A stretch of DNA of 11,504 nucleotides from Larix sibirica (lineage: Eukaryota; Streptophyta; Pinopsida; Pinales; Pinaceae): the NCBI GenBank assembly GCA_004151065.3, contig NWUY0300018657.1, positions 40,438 to 51,941 on the forward strand, written 5' to 3'. Every line of letters starts with the position of its first letter. Position 1 is the stretch's first letter. This document shows positions 1 through 8,533 of this stretch, piece after piece. The position numbers were made by a program, and so were the translations under genes. Under the pieces are notes generated by a model. The model searched no databases. It was not told the DNA's origin and worked only from the letters and a program-made list of their open reading frames with translations.

Positions 1-67
1 TTTCCTTCACCTGCTTTGAGTTGGCCCTAGTAAACATCCACACTCATAGTTCAAGTCAAATAACATC

Positions 68-79
68 GCTCTGATACCA
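68..79 (-). other. Primer binding site for initiator tRNA-Met, copia-type LTR element
   Basis: Read on the minus strand, positions 79 to 68 give TGGTATCAGAGC, the usual plant initiator tRNA-Met primer binding site. It follows, after a 3-base spacer, a CA dinucleotide (84-83) that would be the 3' end of an LTR. This spacing is typical of Ty1/copia elements. The internal region of that element would therefore run leftwards and leave the window at position 1, so no gag or pol is visible. Confidence 0.7.
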
Positions 80-82
80 ACA

Positions 83-804
83 TGATCTAGGATCTTTTAT
101 TCGACGACTATCCATAAATTGCATAAAAGAGCATGAACTCATATGTGCACCATACACGAAGAAGCATACACAAAAATACACCATACAAGAAGAACACAAG
201 ACATGATAACGGAGTTTGTCCAAAGGATGGACTATGTCTCAGGACCCACTTCTTAATGGAGAGGCCTTTTCATTATTTCAGGAAAATACATGGAAAAATA
301 CATCACAATAGCTCACTGATGATGATGGAGAAAATCCGCTGCTCAGATCCAAAATATGACTGCACCAGTGACTCCGGCTCGCGAAAACATTGAAGAATGA
401 CTATACACATTGCCACCTTCGCCTCACAACCAGTGATAACAATCTCCTCCTCTCTCCGCACATAATGCAGGCTTACATAGAGAATTTGTTTGCAAAAAGC
501 ACTTGGATCCTCCTACAATAGCTTGTGGATCTGCCCCCTACAATGTTGAATGGATTGGGCTTAAATAGCTTGAGGTTGGGTGGACTTCCCAACACCCCCC
601 CTTGGTGGCATGGTTGGAATGGGGCTAAACTTGGTCCATTCATCGGGCATTGTTACAACTTATTGCTTGTTTTTAACCATTGGTTATAATTATATGTTGT
701 CACATATGTAACAACACGTAAATATATATTGTTTTGTTATTTGGTTTCCCATATGGTTGCAACGACGGGCCCATATATATAACATTTTGTTGGGAGTTTA
801 AACA
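83..804 (-). repeat. LTR of a copia-like retrotransposon, minus strand (right edge approximate)
   Basis: The left edge is set by the plus-strand TG at 83-84 next to the primer binding site. Positions 242 to about 790 are a diverged reverse complement of about 1590-2155, so this is one of two related LTR copies in inverted order. A minus-strand TATA-like box (TATTTAAGC, 567-559) sits where an LTR promoter should and has a counterpart at 1851-1858 in the other copy. The right edge at 804 is a guess from a CA dinucleotide and the end of similarity; no target-site duplication could be confirmed because the partner LTR is outside the window. The sequence has no coding capacity; small ORFs in it look fortuitous. 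Confidence 0.55.
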
Positions 805-1271
805 ATAATACATGTGATCCATCAATCTGTTAGGCATATGGCATGATCCCGTTGGTATATGTTGTGGGTTGTTTGAGCTTTGTGATCCAAGAAGATCTTA
901 GAAGGCCAAATATTCAGAGTCTTCAAATCTCAACAAACATGGTATCATCGTGAAGGGCTCGTCGAGACGATTCCAACGCTACTTAAATCATGTCAAACTG
1001 GCTCTAGATGAGAAATATATTCAATTCTGAAGTTTCAGCAAGACAATGTTTTAAAGTGTGTAGAGTGGCAAAAAGATGTCACATGGCACCATTGAAAGGT
1101 TTCCACATGCCCTGTGCAACACCTACGTGGAATCCCTTCATGATGACATGTGGCATGGCAAGGTGATTAGGCAAAGTGACATGACATTATTGTGGACCAA
1201 TCGTTGATCGACACATGGCACTTATGGTTAATGTGGTAGTGACGTGGACCAATCCAGAGCCACCACATCAC

Positions 1272-1319
1272 TATATGGTTCAATTCATACAAAAGTATAT
1301 GGTTCAATTCATACAAAAG
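1272..1319. repeat. Perfect 24-bp tandem duplication
   Basis: The 24-base unit starting tatatggttcaattcatac occupies 1272-1295 and again 1296-1319 with no difference. Copy B of the surrounding repeat has only one, slightly changed unit near 4090-4112, so the duplication happened in this copy after the two separated. Confidence 0.95.
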
Positions 1320-1335
1320 CATAGTAAGGCTGCCA

Positions 1336-1387
1336 GGTTTGAACACGTGACCTCCACCCAGGGACCCACGCCCATACCATTACACCA
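1336..1387 (-). repeat. tRNA-like segment with pol III A and B boxes (copy A)
   Basis: On the minus strand, 1387-1377 reads TGGTGTAATGG, a full match to the A-box consensus TRGYNNARNNG, and 1344-1336 reads GTTCAAACC, a full match to the B-box core GWTCRANNC. The 32-base gap between them is normal for a tRNA or tRNA-derived SINE head. The arms do not fold into a convincing cloverleaf, so this is not a functional tRNA gene. The same segment occurs in copy B. Confidence 0.5.
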
Positions 1388-1461
1388 CCGTTATTGCTTA
1401 TCGTGGAATATGGAAAATAATTTATTTGTCTTGAATGGGTTGGATGGTTGGGAAGAGGGGC

Positions 1462-2155
1462 AGACGGGCCGACGCCGGAATCCGACTGCCGGATCAACCA
1501 ACCCTAAATTGTTTGTTGGCACATATTACGTAGTAACAGTTGGCGGGAGGTCCAATGTAATATGCTGTACCGAGTGGGTCGACCCGCTGACGGGTCCCAA
1601 CATAACAATGTACTATTTGGTACATATGATTACAACGTACCATATGGAACGACGCCAACACACTTTACCATTTATGTATATGCGGTTATAACTTATGCCA
1701 ACTAATCCATCCACTTATTATATATTTGTATATTGGTCGAAACGAGGGGTTTTCCTCCTAACCCAAAACTCCAACAAATAACTAAATATGCCCAACGAAT
1801 GGGCTAATTTTTGGCCCATGCAAATCATGCCGCCATGGGTAACATCCAACTATTTAAGCACAAGCCATTCGATGTTGTGGGGGAGATCCATTGGAGAGAA
1901 TTCCTATGCTTTGCACAAACTCTCTATGTAGCCTGCATAATTTTGCAGAGAGAGAGAGACAAGGAGACTATTGTGGTTGTTCTTGGGGTGAAGGTGGCCT
2001 TGAATATAGTCATTTTTCACTGAAATTTCAAGATAGAGTCATTGGTGAAGTCAGAATTTGGATCCGAGTAGCATATTTTCTCCAACGCCAATATTAAGGT
2101 ATTGCCATGTATTTATGTTGAGATAATATAGAGGCCTCTCCATTGAGAAGTGGGT
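1462..2155 (+). repeat. LTR-like sequence, plus strand, truncated at its 3' side
   Basis: Similarity in reverse complement to 242-790 covers most of this stretch, including a TATA-like box (TATTTAAG, 1851-1858), the region around 1930-1945 and the final 55 bases up to 2155. The purine tract gggaagagggg at 1450-1460 just upstream would fit a polypurine tract in front of a 3' LTR; the expected TG start is not preserved here (AG instead). The LTR stops at 2155, before the CA end seen at 83-84 in the other copy, and is followed by one N and then pararetroviral sequence. Boundaries are inferred from the paired copy only. Confidence 0.5.
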
Positions 2156-2156
2156 N

Positions 2157-2322
2157 ATCAGATTCTAGAGAAAGTTTAGTTACAGAGATTCCTTGGTAGC
2201 TTGAACTATATAAGGCCATTCTACAAAGGGCAGGCTACTGATATTCATATCCTGCAGCAAAGATTGAAGAAAAATCCTCCGAAGTGGTCTTCGCAAATGA
2301 CTTTGGCAGTCCAGTTCAGTCA
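2157..2322 (+). pseudogene. Fragment of a second caulimovirid pol (reverse transcriptase/RNase H junction)
   Basis: This 166-bp piece is closely similar to 9168-9333 of the large viral copy in the window, over the end of the reverse transcriptase domain (the conserved FLGSLNY segment) and the connection that follows. It is too short to hold a catalytic motif. It carries an in-frame TAG at 2177-2179 where the big copy has CAG, and keeps CAG at 2183-2185 where the big copy has TAG at 9194-9196, so the two decayed independently. It is cut on the left by the N at 2156 and on the right by an unrelated tandem repeat. It shows that more than one copy of this virus lineage contributed to this locus. 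Confidence 0.85.
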
Positions 2323-2424
2323 CAATTTGTGTTGTGAATATTATGTCTTTGGTCTAACCAATCACAATTTGTTTTGGGGATTGTGATTATTATTTCTTTG
2401 TTCTAACCAATCACAATTTGTTTT
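2320..2424. repeat. Imperfect tandem repeat, about 2.3 units of 42-49 bp
   Basis: The string tcacaatttg recurs at 2320, 2362 and 2411, and ttctaaccaa or gtctaaccaa precedes the second and third occurrence. The units differ in length (42 and 49 bases). It begins exactly where similarity to the viral fragment ends. Confidence 0.75.
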
Positions 2425-3120
2425 CGAAAAGAGATAGCCAAATCCCTAGTACCACCCCTAGAACCCTATTGATTTGTAGTAAAGCATATGGATTGTCATT
2501 AATGAACATAATAAGTATATTTAATAGTTTGTTAGGGTTTTCGTCATTTATTATTTTTTTAATATAATTATTATCTCTTTTGAAGCAAAATCAGAAATAG
2601 AGAAGTGAGAATGTTAAATCCATTCAAGGGTCACTTAAGTACAAATAAGAAGCTCAAAATTTATTGCTCCTAAATAAATACAAATATTAAAAGTTGAGAA
2701 CTTATTATCTCTTCTGAAGCAAAAAAAAAGGATACAAAACTTACGGTTGAATCCACTGTTGATGATCGATCGGCGGATGACACGCCCGGTGGGACTCGAA
2801 CCCCACATCCTCAACCAACACTTAAGAGTTGTCGAAGGGGGAAACAATCTGACACATTACCAAAGTATCAAAGTTGCAATAAAAAAAGAATGTGTTACTT
2901 TTCTCTTGTTGGCTAGCTATATGCGATGCAGATAGAACAAAAGAAGAATTAGGCCATCAATTTTGTTTACAATTTTGGTTCCATATTTTTGTTTCTACAG
3001 TTCTTAAGATAACTATACATTTAGAATCAATAAGGTTATAGCCATTTTTAACTATTTTAACCATTTTTTTTACCGCTTTAACCATCCTTGACGAAAGTTT
3101 GTTTTGCAGGACAAGTTAAT
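2425..3120. other. AT-rich stretch without a gene; weak duplication and a B-box-like site
   Basis: No protein or RNA gene is supported here. Positions 2569-2624 and 2703-2758 are a diverged direct repeat of about 55 bp sharing ttattatctcttYtgaagca and a later gttRaatcc. On the minus strand 2802-2792 reads GGTTCGAGTCC, a perfect pol III B box, but the nearest A-box-like string lies too close, so I do not call a tRNA or SINE. The AT-rich 2940-3100 part holds nothing I recognise. Confidence 0.5.
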
Positions 3121-3573
3121 CTACCATTTGGGTAACTTTGTATTCCTACATTTGGAAAAGTGCATGTAATTGGAGAAGCTTACACTTCTCATGTATTTGG
3201 GTATTTTGGGGCAGAGAGAATTTTAGTCTGTTTGTCTTGGATGAAAATGATTGTAACCATGAATGTAAAGGGGTGTGTGTTGTGCTTTTGTAAGCCCACT
3301 AACGGAAAATTGGGGCTGCACTCACCACTCCCTATTTCTTCTCATCCTTGGGAAAGTTTCTCCATTGATTTTGTAAGGGGGTTGACTATGTCAAAAATGG
3401 GTCATGTAATAGTGGATATGTGTATTTTGATGCCATGTAAAAAGTAGGTCACTGATGAGAAAACTGCTCGCCTATTCTTTCAACTGAAGTGGGGTATTGC
3501 TTTGCATCCACAGACCAACAGAGAGACAAAAGTAGTCAGCCGAATAATGGTTCCTTTCATCCAGAGGCTTCAA
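3121..3573 (+). pseudogene. Ty3/gypsy-type integrase remnant
   Basis: One frame from 3121 reads through an LCIP motif, the zinc-binding N-terminal region, the start of the catalytic core (SIDFVRGL, about 3361-3384), an Ala-Arg-Leu-Phe-Phe piece and an HPQTN motif (about 3505-3519) followed by a VVSR-like segment. These are the order and motifs of the retrotransposon integrase that inserts Ty3/gypsy cDNA into the host genome. It is broken: stops at 3133 and 3445, both zinc-binding His positions now Tyr (EAY and FGYFG), and most of the DDE core missing between the LFF segment and HPQTN, so the second Asp and the Glu are lost. The CVLC cysteine pair survives. It ends at a TAG at 3574. No matching reverse transcriptase adjoins it, so it is an isolated scrap unrelated to the viral element downstream. 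Confidence 0.8.
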
Positions 3574-3707
3574 TAGGTACACTAAGCAGTCCAAGAATAT
3601 TACAAAGATAGGTGGATCGAGAACGAAGATTGAGGGAGCGATTCCCTCACCTATCTATTGACTGTTAAGAATTTTGGAGGCCCAAAATCTTCTCAATTGG
3701 GAGGAAT

Positions 3708-4290
3708 GATCCATGAGGATCTTAGAAGGCCAAAATTTCAAAGTCCTCAAATCTTAGAAAACATGGTATCATTGCGAAGGGATCGTCGAGATGATTCCAA
3801 CGCCGCTTGAGTTGCATCAAACGGGCTCCGGATGAGAAAGATATTCAATTTTGAAGTTTCAACAAGACAATGTTTTAAAGTGTGCATAGTGGCAAAAAGG
3901 TGCCACTTGGCTTGTGCAATTCCTACGTGGAATCCTTTTGCGATGACACGTGGCATGGAAAGGTGATTGGGCAAAGTGACATGGCATCATTGTGGAACAA
4001 TCACTAATCGACACATTGCACTTATGGTTAAAGTGGTAGTGACATGGACCAATCTGAAGCCGCCATGTGGCAGCCCGATTATCCACTGTATGGTTCAATT
4101 CACCAAAAGTATAATGAATCCCTCGGGTTAGAACACGTGACTTCCACCCACAAGCGCTTACGCCCATACCACTACACCATTGTTATTGCTTATTGTGGCA
4201 TATGGCAATAATTTATTTGTGTTGAATGGGTTGGATGGTTGGGAAGAGGGGCTGACCAGCTGACGTCGGAATTCGGCTGTCGGACCAGCC
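3708..4290 (+). repeat. Dispersed 0.6-kb repeat, copy B
   Basis: This is the second direct copy of 883-1497, with the same block order and no coding content. It ends with the same purine tract (gggaagagggg, 4241-4251), here followed after one base by TG at 4253-4254, which would be a proper LTR start. A related short sequence with the pattern tgaggg, about seven bases, tccctcac occurs just before (3631-3650) and just after (4307-4327) this copy; whether that marks an old insertion is open. Confidence 0.75.
4126..4179 (-). repeat. tRNA-like segment with pol III A and B boxes (copy B)
   Basis: On the minus strand 4179-4169 reads TGGTGTAGTGG, a full A-box match, and 4134-4126 reads GTTCTAACC, a B box with one mismatch, 34 bases apart. 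It lies at the same place in copy B as the segment in copy A. Persistence in both copies shows it was part of the repeat before duplication. Confidence 0.45.
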
Positions 4291-4799
4291 GAATTCAAAA
4301 AACAAGTGAGGGTATAGTTCCCTCACCCTTCCGATCTCTAACCATCTTGCCTTGCTTGGATGCATTCCTTTGAGCCCCACACAAAGTAACTCCATGTCAC
4401 CACTTCGTGTAGACCAGACATTCTTTCCAAGTGTAAAATGGAGGGGCCAAGGGCATAGCCATATCACATTAACCATATAATATGCACATACCATATATTA
4501 AAGCTACAACCATATACCAAGCATATCATATATATTAACGTGGAAGCAAGAGTTATATTATAACATCGCAAAAGGTTATATTATAAGGTGGGCATAAACC
4601 ATATATAAAATATGTAACAAACTTTACGCCATAGTGTAATGTGGAGCATGACCAACCAAGCGCATATTATAAACCATAAATTATGTGGCCACATTTCAAA
4701 TAGTTATAACCATATACCATATGATAGCGCCAAACTTTATCCATAATATAAACGTGGTTTATAAATTATGTGGCCACATTTCAAATAGTTATAACCAAA
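4253..4799 (+). repeat. LTR-like U3 sequence, cut off by the viral element
   Basis: AT-rich sequence full of ccatata and ttataac strings. Positions 4719-4762 resemble 1638-1688 of the plus-strand LTR upstream, so this is probably the U3 part of a related LTR that starts at the TG at 4253. It has no TATA counterpart because it stops at about 4799, where the viral sequence begins. It contains a perfect 10-bp stem (4269-4278 with 4287-4296, 8-base loop) and a second 7-bp stem (4306-4312 with 4321-4327). No gene is visible in these 550 bases. Confidence 0.4.
4676..4797. repeat. Exact 37-bp direct repeat, 85 bp apart
   Basis: Positions 4676-4712 and 4761-4797 are identical over 37 bases and contain the palindrome tggcca. 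The second copy ends three bases before the left edge of the viral element. It looks like a recent partial duplication in the U3-like sequence. Confidence 0.95.
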
Positions 4800-4915
4800 T
4801 GCAACCAAGATCGATTTCAGACTTTCATATAAGCACAAGATCATCAATTCTTTACATACAAGCAGATCGGCTTCGGACTACGAAGCTCATCACTGCAAAC
4901 ATACACCTATGCCTT
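4800..4915 (-). repeat. Left arm of the 115-bp inverted repeat (leader stem candidate)
   Basis: Its reverse complement matches 11248-11361. The best part, 4845-4915, is nearly identical over about 70 bases with a few substitutions and short gaps; similarity weakens in the middle and returns at the end near 4800-4815 (caaccaagatcg). The arm contains its own small hairpin (4870-4875 gcttcg with 4881-4886 cgaagc, 5-base loop). The ATG that opens the polyprotein frame (4909) lies in its last bases. In a circular genome this would be the 3' half of a stem in the pregenomic RNA leader. Confidence 0.8.
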
Positions 4916-5856
4916 CCACTGCTAATGATACACTTCCACCGTTGAGATCGCATGTGCATCAGAGTTCGCATTTGCACAGCGTGTTGGAATCAGAGAAATC
5001 AAAGCAATCTACGCCTGTTACTTTTGATTGGACCGGCATAAACTATCCCAGACAATGGGAAGTAAAATACAAAGAGTTGAGAAATGCAGAAAGAGAATCC
5101 CATTCCTTTATGTCTCAGCCTATTACCTTTGATCGGTCTACAAGTTCGTTTAGATTGCCTGAGGGAAATCCTACTCCCAGATTCACCCCTCCACTCATCA
5201 GATCTACCTCCACTGCTTCTTACCAGAACGCCCGGCGTCAAGCTGAATCTAATACTGTCTCATCTTCCCATCCTTCTTTCACTGGTTTGCATGAAATAGA
5301 ACACCGTGTCCAGCATAAAGATTGTCCTTCTTGTCATAAAATAATGCAGAGGATCCAACATCACAAAAACCGTGATCCCCCGATTTTAGGTATGTTTTCA
5401 TTGCCTAGAAGCAACGCATGGATGGAAGTTGTCAATCAAGGTTAGAGGTCATATCTTCTAGAAAGAAATCTTCCTGATAGCCCATTCAGACAATTCTCCA
5501 TAGATGGCCAGATTAAAAAACAATTTTTGCCGTATAAATCCTCAACCCCTGAGGAAACAGTTTCTGATGAAGTTAAGCTTGCCAATTACGACAATATGCA
5601 GCACAGGTTAACAGCTCAAAACCTAGATGATATGGCAAATGATATCATCTTAATCAAAAAACAAATGATAGAGGAAAAAGAGAAAATCTCTGTCGTTGCT
5701 GCAAAATTGGAATTACTTGATCATTTGTTGCATGATTCAACAGAAGTAAAAGTAGCAGTAGAAGCAACTGCTGCTAAATCTGAAAAAAAGACTAACATTC
5801 ATAGAAGAGATTTTGACAAAATCAAAAGATCTCAAAAAGAAATCAACTGCTGTTAG
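4909..5856 (+). pseudogene. N-terminal part of the viral polyprotein, unassigned, with coiled coil
   Basis: The frame opens at ATG 4909, inside the left inverted-repeat arm, and runs to a TAG at 5854, interrupted only by a TAG at 5443. The first 180 residues are polar and rich in Ser, Pro, Arg and His, with a CxxC plus His cluster near residues 140-150; I recognise no family. From about 5617 to 5740 there is a heptad-like Leu/Ile/Lys/Glu stretch that should form a coiled coil, comparable in kind to virion-associated coiled coils of other caulimovirids, though homology is not shown. In related viruses with one large ORF the movement protein usually sits here; I cannot find its features. Around 5813-5853 the coding frame shifts by one and continues in the next entry. 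Confidence 0.65.
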
Positions 5857-7186
5857 TCAAACTGTCTTTGCATTAGCCACAAAAGGTCATCAAAGAAAAG
5901 CATCCCAAAACAAAAGCTTTTCTTTTAGTATGTTGAGTGTTGAAGAGGAAGATACAAGACTAGAGTTTAACTTTGGACGAGATGAACAAGAGTATGAGGA
6001 AGTTTGAGAAACCATTGCTGAGTTAAAAGTTTTGCCTCCTGCTCTTAATCCTAAATATTTGGCAATGATGGCTTTTCCTCGAAGGCCATATACAGAGGCA
6101 GATGCCTCATCATCCATAACAGGTCCTCCTCCTCCTCAGTTTGATATGAATATGACTGATGCAAATGCATCCACTGCTCCTACTCACAAATTCCATTTTG
6201 GAATTAATAGTATGAATAATCTATTGTCACAAATGCTTGACCAGCCATTCCTAAATATCCAGTGACAGTCTAGGGTTGATGTCAAAAATGTTATTCAAAT
6301 GCTCGGACAATGGGTTTTGTATAAAAGAAATCAAGATGCAACTCTCACAGGACAAAATTTGGGCACACAATTGGTTGCATGTCTTTCAGGCCTTGCTCAT
6401 GAGTGGTGGAGATGGCTCCCACAAGATGCCCAGAACAAAATGCTTGCTGCTAATGATGTTGATCAGCAGATTCTTCATGCATTAAGTAAATAATTTTATG
6501 GTCCTGATGATCGTGAGGATTATGATCATCTTGCATCTCTTTTTATGTCAGCTAGACTCTGTGACCTTGGACAGAGTGAGCAATATTTCTGCTATATGCA
6601 GAAATTATTAATTTCAGCCGGAAAATCAGGTGAGCCTGCATATCTTAAGCATTATCTTAGAATTTTCCCAGGTCATGTACCTGATGCGGTTGAACAGTTT
6701 TTGAAGGATAAGAATATTGGCCTAAGAGGGCTTTCCTTGGCACAACTGCATGCCTATATCATGGAAACCTAGCAAGAACATTGCCTTGAACGAAGAGTCA
6801 GTAAGGACTTTAAAAGGCATCAGAGTATGTACTCATCCTCCTTCTGTAAAAATGTGGCACGAATGCCAGATTGGGGATGTGGTGCCCATAATAGAGGTCA
6901 TTTGAAAGAAAACTGTCAGTGTCATAAAAAGAAGAAAGGTTTCTATTCAAGTGCCCCTAGATATCATCCTTCCAAGCCCTATAAGTATAAATCAAAGCAT
7001 GAATATTGAAAGTTTGATCATAAGTTTGCAAAGAAATATCGCAAACCATTTTAGAGAAAGTTTGTAAAACGAAGATCAGAAAAGACAGACAAGGAAACAT
7101 GCTTTATTTGTGGCCAGAAGGGTCATTGGGCGAGTAAATGGTCTCAGCGCAAATCAAAGCCAAGGCTTGCAGCCTTGTGTGCATAG
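5813..7186 (+). pseudogene. Capsid (coat) protein region of the viral polyprotein, with zinc knuckles
   Basis: This frame holds a Gag/coat-like core: a tryptophan-rich HEWWRWL segment at 6398-6418 after an LTGQ and LSGLA pattern, then helical sequence to about 6770, then a very basic region with two knuckle-like motifs. The second, at 7100-7141, is CX2CX4HX4 with Trp (codon 7139) in place of the last Cys. The first, at 6878-6916, has Cys, His and Cys but wrong spacing and no first Cys. Such knuckles bind the pregenomic RNA during particle assembly. Stops interrupt it at 6005, 6263, 6491, 6770, 7007, 7052 and 7184, all in the same frame, so there was little insertion or deletion. The start at 5813 is only the edge of the open frame and not a true initiation codon. 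Confidence 0.75.
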
Positions 7187-8533
7187 CTTGATCCCAGGTG
7201 GTGGGATCTAGGTTCTTGTTCTCCTGATCAGTCTCCGTCTGGAGAAGTTATTTGCTTGCCTTCAGATGTTTCGTCTGATGCAAAGTCTGATAGTTCAGCT
7301 TCAGAAGCTGAGTTTAATAAATTTGATCCATCCTCCTCCAACTCAGAATCCAATATGGATGTAAATTTAGGGGGGTGTGAGCCGCCAGAGTTTGATTTCT
7401 CTTTGTATATGTTTTCATTTAACCAAAAGCAATATGTTGAAAAAGAGTTGGCTGCCATCGATCTACAACTCTCAGAAACTCCTGCCTTCCAGTACATTCT
7501 GAGAAGAGATCTTAAAGAGGAAAAGAAGAGGTTATTGGGACTTCTTAAAAAAGACAAAGGTAAGGAGAAAATGGAAACATCAATTCCTATTCAATATAAC
7601 CCTGCCGAACTTTACAGAAGTTATCCAGATGGTCATGAAAGCAGACAGGAATATAGAAAAGACAAAGAAAAAATGTTAAGGCTCAAGATCAAAGAAAAAC
7701 AACAAGCACTGAAAAGGTTGGCTAATGAGATTGAAGATCTCAAGAATATGGTTAGAGTTCTGGTTACTGAAAGAGATCAGTCATCCGATGATGAAATGAG
7801 TAAGCATTATGAGCTTGCTTTACAAAGTCCAGAACACAAAGAGCCTTCCCTTGATCTTTCTTTAGGTCTTTTCCAGGGTCCTAAATTGTTTATAAAACTT
7901 CAGTTCTGTCCTCATGAGTTTGAAGCTTATTCTTTGGATTGTATATTAGATTCAGGTTGTCAATTAAACTTAGCTAAAGGTTCTGCAATTCCTTCATTTT
8001 ATTGGGAATCCTCTGTAGATCGTGGTACAACCATTGAAGGTGCCTTTGTTCCTTTGCTTGGTAAAGCCGCAGACTTCCCTGTAAAGATTGAAAATAAGCC
8101 TGATGTGTTATCTCTGTACAGATTAGATAACATTAGAGAAGATTGTATTTTAGGTTCCGAATTTCTCATTAGAGTAAGCCCATTTTCCTTTGACACCCAA
8201 AAGATATTGTTTACCTGCTTTGTAAATGGTAATCCTGTTTCGTGTCCCTTGTCTTTTGAGTCAAAAGCTAAATGTAACAGAGTTGAGGTAAAGTCTGAAT
8301 CTAAGCCTAAGACAACTGAGTTGTGTAAAATGGAACGTTGTATAGCCTTTGCAGAAATCCATAAAGACAAGACTCTCTCCGATATCTCTGCAAGGTTGAT
8401 TAAAGACCATTGTTCAGAAAGTCCCAATGCCTTCTGGACAAGGGAAAAATATTTTGTGTCACTCCCATTTGATCCGCTCCAGAAGCCTAAACCTATGAAA
8501 GCTTCTACAAGATTGATGTCACCCTCAGAGTGA
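7187..8533 (+). pseudogene. Acidic linker, coiled coil and retropepsin-like aspartic protease region
   Basis: In the same frame as the capsid region. After 7256 comes an acidic Ser/Asp/Glu-rich stretch (to about 7350), like the acidic tail that follows the coat protein in several caulimovirids. A strong charged coiled coil spans about 7655-7772. The protease follows: the catalytic Asp-Ser-Gly triplet is at 7949-7957 within an ILDSGCQLNL context, and the partner ILGSEFL motif is at 8147-8167, the right distance for a retropepsin monomer that acts as a dimer and cuts the viral polyprotein. The protease part itself has no stop. A TGA at 8531 separates it from the reverse transcriptase, with the frame unchanged. 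Confidence 0.8.

Larger units (their letters stand above)
883..1497 (+). repeat. Dispersed 0.6-kb repeat, copy A
   Basis: This stretch is a diverged direct repeat of 3708-4290. Shared landmarks in the same order are the start around tgatccaagaagatcttaga, a block around gtcgagacgattccaacg, a cacgtggaatcc block, a tRNA-like segment, and a closing gttggatggttgggaagag block that ends in a purine tract (1450-1460). I see no protein in it. The closing purine tract followed by LTR-like sequence suggests it is the non-coding 3' internal end of an LTR retrotransposon; that is inference. Copy A differs from copy B by a 24-bp tandem duplication and an extra segment around 1090-1115. Confidence 0.75.

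Noticed and set aside
1215-1691. Plus-strand ORF of 158 codons
   Set aside because: It runs across the 24-bp tandem duplication, the tRNA-like segment and LTR-like sequence; the same stretch in copy B is not open, so it is not a gene.
2785-2830. tRNA gene on the minus strand suggested by the GGTTCGAGTCC box
   Set aside because: The A-box-like string is only a few bases from the B box, and no acceptor or D arm can be formed.
4269-4296. Perfect 10-bp hairpin as a Helitron 3' end
   Set aside because: No CTRR terminus follows at the expected distance and no partner 5' end was seen; it is more likely part of the U3-like sequence.
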